Source: Acidobacteriota bacterium (GTDB taxonomy: Bacteria; Acidobacteriota; Terriglobia; Terriglobales; Acidobacteriaceae). Taken from it: a DNA stretch of 6,727 nucleotides. Shown here piece by piece: positions 1 through 6,622 of the stretch; the stretch's first letter is position 1; the number at the start of each line of letters is the position of its first letter. The stretch is taken from positions 1 through 6,727 of the forward strand of contig JAJXXG010000412.1 of NCBI GenBank assembly GCA_021781255.1. Reading direction: 5' to 3'. A model generated the notes under the pieces. It was not told the origin of the DNA. It worked only from the letters and a program-made list of their open reading frames with translations, and ran no database searches. The translations under genes and the position numbers were made by a program.

Positions 1-74
1 TGCGTGTATGGCTACTTTTCGCGGCCGTAGCAAATCCCGCATGTGTGCCTGTAAGAAACCTCCAGGTACTGCTG
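1..74. other. Host DNA left of the transposon
   Basis: This is host sequence outside the left tip; its last five bases (70-74, TGCTG) are the target duplication. No gene can be named in it. Two forward frames stay open up to the insertion point. One of them (from base 3), when joined to the right flank with the transposon and one TGCTG copy removed, runs in frame into the ATG at 6664. Its translation does not look like a conserved protein, so this is more likely the upstream region of the right-flank gene, with the native promoter or leader now split. That reading is an inference from only 74 bases. Confidence 0.6.
70..74. repeat. Target-site duplication, left copy (TGCTG)
   Basis: TGCTG directly precedes the left tip TGTAGG and recurs exactly after the right tip at 6629-6633. 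A 5-bp duplication is the hallmark of Tn7-like transposition by TnsB-family DDE enzymes. Its perfect preservation argues that both ends arrived in a single event and have not since been rearranged. Confidence 0.93.
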
Positions 75-91
75 TGTAGGTTGACGCAATT
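75..91 (+). repeat. Left terminal inverted repeat (17 bp)
   Basis: TGTAGGTTGACGCAATT is the exact reverse complement of 6612-6628. Tn7-family tips classically begin with TGT; the rest of the repeat is the first half of the outermost TnsB-type site. Confidence 0.95.
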
Positions 92-207
92 GTTGACACT
101 GTGAGTGATGGTTTTAAAGGGGAAAGATTTGATTTCTGACACAATTCATGACATAAATTGACGCAAATAGTGGCACAATCCTACATGTTTGACGCAATTC
201 GTGGCAC
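81..207 (+). promoter_or_regulatory. Left-end array of four TnsB-type binding sites
   Basis: Four copies of a 19-bp motif, consensus TTGACGCAATTnnTGRCAC, lie at 81-99, 136-154, 158-176 and 189-207, all pointing inward. Each copy holds two TGAC/TGRC half-motifs 12 bp apart. The outermost site overlaps the inverted repeat and is separated by a 36-bp gap from the inner three. The two innermost sites belong to a longer 27-bp near-duplication (158-184 and 189-215, 24 of 27 identical), whose second copy overlaps the tniQ stop codon. Spaced left-end sites against packed right-end sites is the known Tn7 arrangement. Binding by TnsB is inferred from motif and position. Confidence 0.85.
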
Positions 208-211
208 GATC

Positions 212-2236
212 CTACGCCAGTGTCCCTGTGTTCAGCCCTACGTGATATTGCGGTAGAGAAGTACGAGACCTGCTGTTATCACGAACTGATTCTTGCTCCC
301 CCGGCGACAGGGTCCGCAGCTGCGAGGCAACACATCGTGAGATGAACAATCTTCGCTCGCGGTGCAACTGAACGGTCAGCAGTTGGATGCCGCTACACTC
401 CAAGTACTTGCCAAGCCAGCATGGATTAGTTCTGAATTTCTTAGCGACAATATTGAGCGGAACATATTGCTCAGCGAAGTGCTGGACGTCCGCTACGGAA
501 TACAGAGCTGATCGGCCTTGGCTCGGCTTACTTGAAGTGCCCAAGAATCCGCGAAAGGCAAGTTGAGGGACGGCTTCGCTGGGAATCTGCAAGAACGAAG
601 CCACCTCTTTGCGGCTAAGATGTTCGCCACTCGCTTGCTTGTTCGATACGCGACGATAGTGATGAAGAACTTCTATGGGGAAACAATAAGCTGTGATTCC
701 CGGGAGGTGCTTCTCATGAGCCACTGGTACGAGCGTCCCAGCAACAACAGCTCGAAGGATTGCCCCAAGTTCATGAGTACGCCCGAGGCGGCGGATTATG
801 CTTGCAAGCGGCAGTATTGCCCCTGGATGCAGATTTCGGTTGAGTGGTAAGTGTCTGTAGAATGCATCTTTGATATTCATCACATCGTCGCGATGAAGAT
901 GGATACCATGCGAGAGACGGTGCTCAATGCCGTTTAGAGATCGGATGAGGCCTTCGCGGGCGAGCTTCAACACCACACCCCTCTTCAGGCCCAATACGAG
1001 ATCCGCTTCAGCGCGCCGCATATAGCTGGCACGCTTGCCATCTCTTTCAGCAATCCACCGAGTTAATGACTCGCGCGTAATCCAGCACTCAGTCCCATTT
1101 CCACTCCGGCATTTGACGAAGATGCCCTTCAATGCTCCCCCATGCACAAGAGCTCTAACAGATCTGGTGCCTATCACCCTGCCAGCCTCTGCGGCCACGA
1201 TCCATTGAGAGTCAAGATGCCGGTGTCCACGTCTCGATCCTTTCCAATGGCGCGCAATAAAGTCTTCGAAGGCGTCGTGAAGAAACCCTGATTCCGCACG
1301 GGTAAACATGACAGTCATCTTCTTGTGTAGTTTCCCAAATGTATCCTCGATGCTGCGAGTCATTGGTGCTGTGATGTCTCCGGGAGCCATTCGCCGTAAC
1401 ATTTCATGAAAGGACTGGGGCCAGTTGGCTAATAAGCCCGTCGCAGTCGTGCTCGTCTGAATTGCAGCGTCCAGGCTCGACGCAAATCGGCTGTGATGCA
1501 TGAAGCCCGCCTTCTCTTCTCGAGTCGATCCGAGGTAGGCGATGATGCGCAACAATGGATCCAGATGCAGTTCGATTAGGGCAGAAGGAAATTCTGCAGC
1601 AGTCATATCAGCTTCGGCCGCCTCGACGGGGAAGCCGGCAGCGCGATAGATTGTGGCATTAATGGCCACCAAGCCCGAGTCCGCAGGCTCACTCCCGACC
1701 GTCCTCAAATCGAACTGGCAATAACATCGATGGAGACTGGGCCTCTGCCAGCGGAGTCTCCGTCCGCACTTCGGACAGTGGTGGACAAGCACGCAACGAT
1801 GGATCGGACAAGCGCAAACCAAACCGAGGTCCCAAACGCCCCACACCGCGGCGTGTTCGCTGAGGCACTTTGGACATACTCGGGGGAATCCGTAATTGAG
1901 CCGATCCCCACCGATCGATTGGCCAAAGAATGATGTCGGTCCATACTGCCCCTTGGCATTGGTCTGCTTATAGCACAGGCGTCGCCACTCGGATGCCTCC
2001 AGGCGTAGCGCATAGGCAATTTGCTCAGTATTGTCGCCCCGTTCCAAACCCAGCATTTGAGTCAACCCAAAGATCTCACCAAGAGCGCTGACACTCGTGC
2101 TGTATATTTGCGCTACCCTGCCGATGTATCCGCGAGCACTCTCAATTTCTAAAGGGTCAACACGAAAAGGGAGGCGGCCCAGGCCGATGGTCTTGGAGCC
2201 AGATGGGTTTGAGGGGTTTGGTAATGATTGGGTCAT
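212..2236 (-). CDS. tniQ: TniQ/TnsD-family target-selection protein, long form with tandem HTH-like C-terminus
   Basis: This is the likely target-selector subunit, which would recognise target DNA and recruit TnsC. The N-terminal region (residues about 18-60) resembles the TniQ start (LGRLPFRVDPLEIES). Two zinc clusters follow: C121/C124 with C143/H146 (CPIH), then C154/C157 (CPKC) with C171/C173. The 674-aa length exceeds typical TniQ (about 400 aa) and Tn7 TnsD (about 508 aa). Residues about 343-641 read as about five repeated modules, each a helix-turn-helix-like stretch ending in a Gly-hydrophobic turn, followed some 15-20 residues later by a short hydrophobic segment. They begin near residues 343, 407, 475, 540 and 591. 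The start ATG overlaps the tnsC stop by 4 nt (ATGA) and has no clear ribosome-binding site, which suggests translational coupling. The stop lies 5 bp from the innermost left-end site. Family assignment is firm; sequence-specific targeting is inferred. Confidence 0.93.
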   Translation of the reverse strand: MTQSLPNPSNPSGSKTIGLGRLPFRVDPLEIESARGYIGRVAQIYSTSVSALGEIFGLTQMLGLERGDNTEQIAYALRLEASEWRRLCYKQTNAKGQYGPTSFFGQSIGGDRLNYGFPRVCPKCLSEHAAVWGVWDLGLVCACPIHRCVLVHHCPKCGRRLRWQRPSLHRCYCQFDLRTVGSEPADSGLVAINATIYRAAGFPVEAAEADMTAAEFPSALIELHLDPLLRIIAYLGSTREEKAGFMHHSRFASSLDAAIQTSTTATGLLANWPQSFHEMLRRMAPGDITAPMTRSIEDTFGKLHKKMTVMFTRAESGFLHDAFEDFIARHWKGSRRGHRHLDSQWIVAAEAGRVIGTRSVRALVHGGALKGIFVKCRSGNGTECWITRESLTRWIAERDGKRASYMRRAEADLVLGLKRGVVLKLAREGLIRSLNGIEHRLSHGIHLHRDDVMNIKDAFYRHLPLNRNLHPGAILPLASIIRRLGRTHELGAILRAVVAGTLVPVAHEKHLPGITAYCFPIEVLHHYRRVSNKQASGEHLSRKEVASFLQIPSEAVPQLAFRGFLGTSSKPSQGRSALYSVADVQHFAEQYVPLNIVAKKFRTNPCWLGKYLECSGIQLLTVQLHRERRLFISRCVASQLRTLSPGEQESVRDNSRSRTSLPQYHVGLNTGTLA

Positions 2237-3192
2237 GCATGTAGCTCGACACGTTCTACCCTGCGTCTGTTTGGGGCCGACGGAATTGCTCTTGTCCCAC
2301 TCGGCACCCGAAGTGCAGGTGCCCTTTCCATGTCAAAGTCTTCTAAAAAGGGATTGGGGCTATCAAGACGTTCTGCCCAGACATTCACCGCATAGGATTG
2401 GGCGAGAGTCTCCGTCGTGATCTGCTTCCGTGGATGAGAGCTGGCGATTCGTGCCGCTCCGCGAAGGATCTTCATGGTGTAGCCAATCAGCCCGAATGAG
2501 CCGTAGTGCATGCGGAAAGCCATCTCAACATCCGAGAGTTCCGGCATCGTAAACTCGGGAAGCTGTTCCTGAACAGCCCGAAGAAACGCTCGATAGACTG
2601 TACGTTCCTCTTTGTTGTCCCAGCGAAATGCGCCCACTCGGACGTTGGCGCCAAATCGACGGCGCAACTGCTCGTTCTGTCTGAGCACCTCCAAACAGCG
2701 GTCGAGTCCCAGCACGACGATGGCAAGCTTTGCTTCCTCGACCTGCTCCTTCAGCCAGTCTGCAACGTCGTTGGGAATATTCGCCTGGCGAACATCGACA
2801 AAATGCTGAAACTCGTCCAGAGCAAGGAGCCGCACACGACAGCGCTTGAGCAATTCGCGGAGCCGGATACTCTTGCTGACCGTGTTTCCTCGCGTCCATA
2901 GCGGATCGCCCAATTGATACAGAAGTGTTTCGGCAAGGCTCTTTACCGTAGGCCGTGCGGGAACCTTGGCAAGCAGCACCGGCTGCTCAACGCCCCAAGT
3001 GTGATCCACCCGGGGATGCAGGTTCGCAAAATAAGAAATGATGGTAGTCTTGCCGCTGCCGCTTTCGCCAACAATGGGGCAGCACGCTGGCTCGGCGGTT
3101 GTGCCAAAGCTGTCGAAGCACTCCTGAATACGCCGAACTGCGGTCGTAAACAAAGGATACTTGACCAATACCCGCTCTGAACAGTCCATCAT
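2233..3192 (-). CDS. tnsC: TnsC/TniB-family AAA+ ATPase, transposition regulator
   Basis: This 319-aa ATPase would link target selection by TniQ to the TnsA-TnsB transposase and take part in target immunity, as known for TnsC and MuB. Walker A is GESGSGKTT (residues 42-50), Walker B is RLLALDEFQHF (121-131), a sensor-1-like strand AIVVLGL lies at 157-163, and the arginine-rich QLRRRF is at 175-180, as in TniB/TnsC. The size fits compact TnsC proteins rather than the 555-aa Tn7 protein. The ATG at 3192 is chosen because GGAGG (3202-3206) sits 9 nt upstream and the tnsB stop ends 1 nt before it; the next codon is also ATG (3189). The frame stays open further upstream, but only through tnsB coding sequence. 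It overlaps tniQ by 4 nt. Confidence 0.94.
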   Translation of the reverse strand: MMDCSERVLVKYPLFTTAVRRIQECFDSFGTTAEPACCPIVGESGSGKTTIISYFANLHPRVDHTWGVEQPVLLAKVPARPTVKSLAETLLYQLGDPLWTRGNTVSKSIRLRELLKRCRVRLLALDEFQHFVDVRQANIPNDVADWLKEQVEEAKLAIVVLGLDRCLEVLRQNEQLRRRFGANVRVGAFRWDNKEERTVYRAFLRAVQEQLPEFTMPELSDVEMAFRMHYGSFGLIGYTMKILRGAARIASSHPRKQITTETLAQSYAVNVWAERLDSPNPFLEDFDMERAPALRVPSGTRAIPSAPNRRRVERVELHA

Positions 3193-3193
3193 T

Positions 3194-5254
3194 TCATGCT
3201 TCCTCCGCAGCGAACGCGACCCTTTCCGCACTCGCAATGACAGGGGGCGGATGCGGCAGGTCGAAACCTGCTTCATACACGGGAAGGGTTTCGTCGTCCT
3301 GAAAGAAGCTGGGCGCGATTGCATTCGGAGTCGTTCCAACAACGGGCATGTCTTTCGGGGGAACGAGTCGAATCCCCGGGTTCTCCAAGGTCTCCGTTGT
3401 GGATAGTTGCGGGGAGGGTTCTGACAAGAAACGCGCATGGCGTTTGCGGCCACGAGTCGATTTGCGGTGGAAGTCGCGATCAATAAACGCGCGAATTTCA
3501 GCCTTAGCCTGCGCCAGCGCCAGGGTGTCCGTTCGGGCATTCAGCCGCTCCAGGGCATAACGGCGAATGACCTTGTGCTGCCATAGCGAGAGCCGAGTGG
3601 CATAGGCTTGATTCAGTGCAGGAACCTGAATGTAGTTACCCTTCCGCTGGTCCAGGACGTTGATATGGCCCAAATCGCTCAGATCGAATGTCAGTTCGGC
3701 CTTGAAGGTGGTTCCCATTCCACGCCGCAGTTCACCGAGTTCGAAACTGTTGTACTTGAGCCCCTCCAGTTCTATTCCGTAATGAAAGACAACCCTCTGC
3801 GCTCTCATGCCGAGAACAACATCCAATTCAGCAGCGTTCGGCGGCAGGGGAGGCGGCAGGCCGATGGTTTCAGCGCGCCATTTCTCTGCCGGCAGTTCCT
3901 GAATGCCCCGATGCGGGGTTTGCAGGTATACGTCGATGATCCATTTGTGAAGGATCTCGCGGAAGGTGCTGAGCAGAACGACAGCGTGCTTGGTGGGGTC
4001 GTAATCGTCGCGCTCCAGAATGCCGCTGAATGTTGTCCCGGGCACGCCATGCATGAGATCGCGGTTCATGGTTCCCTGGAACCGCTCAAGCGTCCCCTTG
4101 TACCATGGCACCAGCACCTTTGCATACTGGATATCTGTGCCGATCTGCAAGCAGGCATGCTCAAAATGCGTCGAATGGAACTCCGGAGGATTATCGACGA
4201 CTACCAGCTCCGGAAGGCCGTGGCACTCCCACTGATTCTTGATCGAGGGAAAGTCGCGTGACACATAGGTCTTGGGCAGAATCGCATGCTTCAGACATCG
4301 CATCACTGCCAGGCAACTCGGCGGCTCGAAACCGGTATAGAAGCCCATTGGACATCGGGAGTATTCATCGAGGGCCGTGGTAATTGTCGGCCTCCCCAAC
4401 GGCAACATACTGTCATCATCCACAACGATCATGTCGGCGGGAGTGTGATCCATCACGACGCGCTGAAGAGCACGAGACGCGGTGGGTCCAGTCATCGACA
4501 CACGAAACTCCATGTCGGCGTGCCGTTTCCCGTAGCGCGCCAGTGTCAATTCAAAGGGAGTCTTGCGTGCTATCTCGCGGTAGACCGTCCTCTGGCTTGG
4601 CGAAGGAAGCCTGCTGTCCATGGGGCGGAATCCGTTTTCATCATTTACGCGGCGCAGGATTTCCAAGTGCACTTCAGGAACGCGCTTGCGCTCCGGCGTC
4701 ATGTACAACTCAGTGATCACCTGGTCGCTGATCGCTTTGACTTCCGGAGCCATTCGAGAAGTGCGGTTGCCGCGTTCGGCGTACTGGAAAATGATCGCGC
4801 GTATGTCCCGGCCCGCCGACACCCATTTGCGATAGTCCCGGCACACCGTACGCCAGCTGGGTGGTTTTTCATCGTTGACTTGTTCCGAGAGGGCACCGAT
4901 AAGAGGCTCTATGGTTCTTCGACTGATGGCGATCGGCTGACGCCGATCGAGTTCTTTGAGATATTGAACGCGGACCTGCGCCAGCGCAACCAGTTCGGAC
5001 GGGTACGCTGAAATATCTCGCTCCAACTTTCCGGCCAGTTTATGCGCTGCGGGACATGCTGCGTCGAGTTTCGAAATGAAGGACAGTTTTCCGGTGGCGA
5101 ACAGGTCGAGCAGTTCGCTCTCGGCGAATGTACGCCATTCTCCCGTAGCAGCGTTTTCAAGCTGCCATTTGGCCTCAGGCATCCGACGGAGGAACTGAAA
5201 CTCGTTCGGCCCAATCCTTACGGATTGCCCTCTTCTAAATGCGAATTGCGACAT
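3194..5254 (-). CDS. tnsB: TnsB-family DDE transposase (Mu/retroviral-integrase fold)
   Basis: This 686-aa enzyme, close to the 702 aa of Tn7 TnsB, would bind the 19-bp end repeats, cut the 3' ends and join them to target DNA. An N-terminal DNA-binding region (residues about 100-240) contains two HTH-like segments. The catalytic core shows D269 (VVMDHTPAD), D354 (VVVDNPPEF) and E390 (WYKGTLERF), and the family motif LGRPTITTALDEYSR at 286-300. A Mu-type beta-barrel region follows at about 475-550. The basic and then acidic C-terminal tail (about 595-686) is where TnsB relatives contact TnsC. The ATG start has AGGGAG (5260-5265) 5 nt upstream. The gene overlaps the tnsA end by 20 bp and ends 1 nt before the tnsC ATG. 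All three catalytic residues are present, so activity is plausible. Confidence 0.95.
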   Translation of the reverse strand: MSQFAFRRGQSVRIGPNEFQFLRRMPEAKWQLENAATGEWRTFAESELLDLFATGKLSFISKLDAACPAAHKLAGKLERDISAYPSELVALAQVRVQYLKELDRRQPIAISRRTIEPLIGALSEQVNDEKPPSWRTVCRDYRKWVSAGRDIRAIIFQYAERGNRTSRMAPEVKAISDQVITELYMTPERKRVPEVHLEILRRVNDENGFRPMDSRLPSPSQRTVYREIARKTPFELTLARYGKRHADMEFRVSMTGPTASRALQRVVMDHTPADMIVVDDDSMLPLGRPTITTALDEYSRCPMGFYTGFEPPSCLAVMRCLKHAILPKTYVSRDFPSIKNQWECHGLPELVVVDNPPEFHSTHFEHACLQIGTDIQYAKVLVPWYKGTLERFQGTMNRDLMHGVPGTTFSGILERDDYDPTKHAVVLLSTFREILHKWIIDVYLQTPHRGIQELPAEKWRAETIGLPPPLPPNAAELDVVLGMRAQRVVFHYGIELEGLKYNSFELGELRRGMGTTFKAELTFDLSDLGHINVLDQRKGNYIQVPALNQAYATRLSLWQHKVIRRYALERLNARTDTLALAQAKAEIRAFIDRDFHRKSTRGRKRHARFLSEPSPQLSTTETLENPGIRLVPPKDMPVVGTTPNAIAPSFFQDDETLPVYEAGFDLPHPPPVIASAERVAFAAEEA

Positions 5255-6023
5255 CCCCGCTCCCTGCGCAGTTCGACGGCTGCGCGCCCTGTTGAGGGGA
5301 AGGCCAGACCTGTGGCCCGGTGGGAGTGCAGCTTACTTCCGAATCCAGCGTGACCGGCTCCCACCAGTTCACGTGTAGCGTGCCATCCAGAACTGTCCGA
5401 AGCACGCTCTGAATGGGGATTTCGTGGAGTTCGCACAACGTGCGCAGACGATATCTTGACGTGGAAGCAAACGCTCGTCGGATTTTCTCGCGCTCAATGG
5501 GAGCGACCTGCGCGCATCTATAGCGCAAGATCACTGCGACGTTGCTGAAGCGCGGCTCGGCACAGATTTCGGCTTTTCGCCATACGCGGAAGTGATAGCC
5601 GTGCTCATCGAGAAGTTCGCGAATCAGAGTAAACCGCTCCTGATTGGCAGGCAGGTCAGCCTCGGCGTCGTCCTTGATCTCGACGACTTCCCGGTGCGAA
5701 CCCCACGCCACCAAAATGTCCGGCGTATATCGATGCCTTGCTCCGTCGAGGTGGTAGTCCAGGTGGAACGGCTGCTCTTGCCAATCATTGGTCCGTCCAG
5801 TCGCCAGTAGTACTTGAAATGCCCGGAGCTCATTCTGCGATTCGGCGTGACGTGATCGGCCGCTGAAAACGTCGGCAACTTTCCCTTGTACTCCAGCTTT
5901 GGACCGGCTCACTGGCTCTCGCGCTCGTTCCAGATAACGGAAATCAACAGCTTCGGCGAAACCGTGAGATGAGCGAAACGTGATTTGGCTGCGTCGAAGG
6001 TCCGGGCCGCTCAGTCCGTACAT
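5235..6023 (-). CDS. tnsA: TnsA-family endonuclease
   Basis: TnsA cuts the 5' strands at the transposon ends, so that TnsA plus TnsB release the element by double-strand breaks (cut-and-paste). The protein is 262 aa from this start (Tn7 TnsA is 273 aa). Restriction-enzyme-like motifs are visible: E in SQNELRAF (residue 65), D in RYTPDILV (102), and E-I-K in VVEIKDD (115-117), with the family context WQEQPFHLDY between them. The region after about residue 175 is a likely winged-helix part that contacts TnsC. The ATG at 6023 is preferred because GGAGGG ends 4 nt upstream. A GTG at 6065 would add 14 residues (276 aa) but has only a distant AGGA. The gene leads the operon, downstream of the divergent control region, and overlaps tnsB by 20 bp. 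Family call is firm; the exact start is less certain. Confidence 0.92.
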   Translation of the reverse strand: MYGLSGPDLRRSQITFRSSHGFAEAVDFRYLERAREPVSRSKAGVQGKVADVFSGRSRHAESQNELRAFQVLLATGRTNDWQEQPFHLDYHLDGARHRYTPDILVAWGSHREVVEIKDDAEADLPANQERFTLIRELLDEHGYHFRVWRKAEICAEPRFSNVAVILRYRCAQVAPIEREKIRRAFASTSRYRLRTLCELHEIPIQSVLRTVLDGTLHVNWWEPVTLDSEVSCTPTGPQVWPSPQQGAQPSNCAGSGDVAIRI

Positions 6024-6076
6024 TTTGCCCTCCATCCACCAAAGCAAAAGTCGCGTCGTGCTCACCCGTTGATCCG

Positions 6077-6089
6077 TCCTACAATAGGA
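6077..6089. promoter_or_regulatory. Candidate operator O1 (TCCTACAATAGGA)
   Basis: This is a perfect inverted repeat TCCTA-CAA-TAGGA directly upstream of the rightward -35 box and between the leftward promoter and tnsA. It shares the TCCT-n5-AGGA frame with the second palindrome 21 bp away (centre to centre, two helical turns). It is predicted to bind the divergent XRE-family protein; binding is inferred. Confidence 0.6.
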
Positions 6090-6118
6090 TTGACATATCC
6101 TTTGAAAGGAAGTACAAC
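6090..6118 (+). promoter_or_regulatory. Predicted rightward promoter for the XRE-family gene
   Basis: A consensus -35 TTGACA (6090-6095) is followed by a 17-bp spacer and a -10 TACAAC (6113-6118, 4 of 6 matches). Transcription would begin near 6125 and give a leader of about 34 nt before the ATG at 6159. The two palindromic operators flank and fill this promoter. Confidence 0.6.
6098..6110. promoter_or_regulatory. Candidate operator O2 (TCCTTTGAAAGGA)
   Basis: This is a perfect 13-bp palindrome (TCCTTT-G-AAAGGA) lying inside the spacer between the -35 and -10 of the rightward promoter and just downstream of the leftward -10. Occupancy would block RNA polymerase at the rightward promoter and could affect the leftward one. 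It is half of a pair with O1. Confidence 0.65.
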
Positions 6119-6139
6119 ATACGTCAACAGGAATGTCAA
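6111..6139 (-). promoter_or_regulatory. Predicted leftward promoter for tnsA-tnsB-tnsC-tniQ
   Basis: On the minus strand, TTGACA (6139-6134) is followed by a 17-bp spacer and TGTACT (6116-6111, 4 of 6 matches to TATAAT). It overlaps the rightward -10, so the two promoters face each other in conflict. The transcript would start near 6104, inside O2. The -35 lies within the TnsB-site-like sequence at 6121-6139. Confidence 0.45.
6121..6139 (-). promoter_or_regulatory. TnsB-site-like sequence in the operon promoter
   Basis: Read on the minus strand this is TTGACATTCCTGTTGACGT, which places two TTGAC cores exactly 12 bp apart, as in the outermost left site TTGACGCAATTGTTGACAC (12 of 19 identical). 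On the plus strand it appears as the direct repeat GTCAACAG (6123-6130 and 6135-6142). It may let TnsB repress its own operon, or it may be an independent operator repeat. The AATT centre is missing, so this is tentative. Confidence 0.4.
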
Positions 6140-6158
6140 CAGAAAAGGAACGTCAGCC

Positions 6159-6512
6159 ATGCCTCGGGCAGCGCGCAATATCTACAGTTGGATCGGGAAC
6201 CGAATCCGAGAACTGAGGACAGGTTGGGGAGGCACCGGTATCAGCCAGGAGGAACTGGCGGAAGCAATAGGGACCACGGCCAACACCATTTCCCGGTGGG
6301 AAACGGCGACCTATAAGCCATCCATCTCGGATCTGGACATGCTGGCTCAGTTCTTCAATGTGCCCATCGGTGCGTTTTTCCCGGTGATACAGCCATCTTC
6401 TCAGATCAATGCCTTGCTCACTGCCACGCGTGGGCTCGACGACAACGATCTGGAAGAGGTGACGCTCTACGCGCTGTTCAGAAGAGCGCGCCAACCAAAA
6501 TCTCGCAAGTAA
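6159..6512 (+). CDS. XRE-family helix-turn-helix transcriptional regulator
   Basis: This is a 117-aa Cro/C1-type DNA-binding protein. The HTH spans residues about 13-70: RIRELR, then ISQEELAEAIGTTANTISRW (recognition helix around TTANTISRWE), then KPSISDLDMLAQFFNVPIG. The remaining 45 residues, including INALLTATRGL and DLEEVTLYALFRRA, look helical and could form a dimer interface. No sensor, protease or effector domain is seen. The ATG at 6159 is chosen for AAGGAA (6145-6150) 8 nt upstream; the frame extends to 5985 but only across the control region and tnsA. It is divergent from the tns operon and sits against two palindromes, so a role as repressor of itself and of the tns operon is likely. 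XRE-type regulators are also known in some Tn7-like CRISPR-associated transposons. Confidence 0.9.
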   Translation: MPRAARNIYSWIGNRIRELRTGWGGTGISQEELAEAIGTTANTISRWETATYKPSISDLDMLAQFFNVPIGAFFPVIQPSSQINALLTATRGLDDNDLEEVTLYALFRRARQPKSRK

Positions 6513-6560
6513 TCCACACCCATTCCAACAAAAGCAACAGGTCGCAGTCGCTGGCGTTCT

Positions 6561-6622
6561 GTGTCATTAATTGTGTCATTTTGTGTCACGAATTCTGTCA
6601 CGAATGTCATTAATTGCGTCAA
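6561..6622 (-). promoter_or_regulatory. Right-end array of three packed TnsB-type binding sites
   Basis: Three 19-bp sites at 6604-6622, 6583-6601 and 6561-6579 match the left-end consensus on the minus strand (for example ATGACACAATTAATGACAC and GTGACAGAATTCGTGACAC). They start 21 and 22 bp apart with almost no space between them, unlike the spread left end. This matches the asymmetry known for Tn7, whose right end has closely packed sites and is the more autonomous end. The outermost overlaps the inverted repeat. TnsB binding is inferred. Confidence 0.85.

Noticed and set aside
75..211. Left-end repeats considered as a CRISPR array
   Set aside because: The repeats are 19 bp with irregular spacing and almost no spacer. 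They share the motif with the right end and the inverted repeat, so they are transposase-binding sites. No cas gene is present.
563..850. 95-codon forward open frame inside tniQ
   Set aside because: It lies antisense to the zinc-finger and HTH-containing tniQ frame, has no ribosome-binding site of note, and its product resembles no family. It is a shadow of the minus-strand gene.
212..2236. tniQ considered as an RNA-guided (CAST) TniQ
   Set aside because: No cas genes or guide array are present in the element, and the protein has a long DNA-binding-like C-terminus, unlike the short CAST TniQ. Guide RNA use cannot be excluded from elsewhere in the genome but is not supported.
3193..3540. Upstream extension of the tnsC frame by 116 codons
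   Set aside because: It overlaps the tnsB C-terminal coding region, is compositionally odd (Arg-rich, no fold), and a strong GGAGG sits correctly before the ATG at 3192.
3608..4261. 217-codon forward open frame opposite tnsB
   Set aside because: It is antisense to the TnsB catalytic core, whose motifs (D269, D354, E390) are unmistakable. Long antisense frames are common opposite moderately GC-rich genes.
4286..5011. 241-codon forward open frame opposite tnsB
   Set aside because: It is antisense to the N-terminal half of TnsB, and its translation shows no domain or hydrophobic pattern of its own.
5985..6158. Upstream extension of the XRE frame by 58 codons
   Set aside because: It would run through the predicted promoter and both operators and overlap tnsA. 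AAGGAA before the ATG at 6159 and the HTH position support the 117-aa protein.
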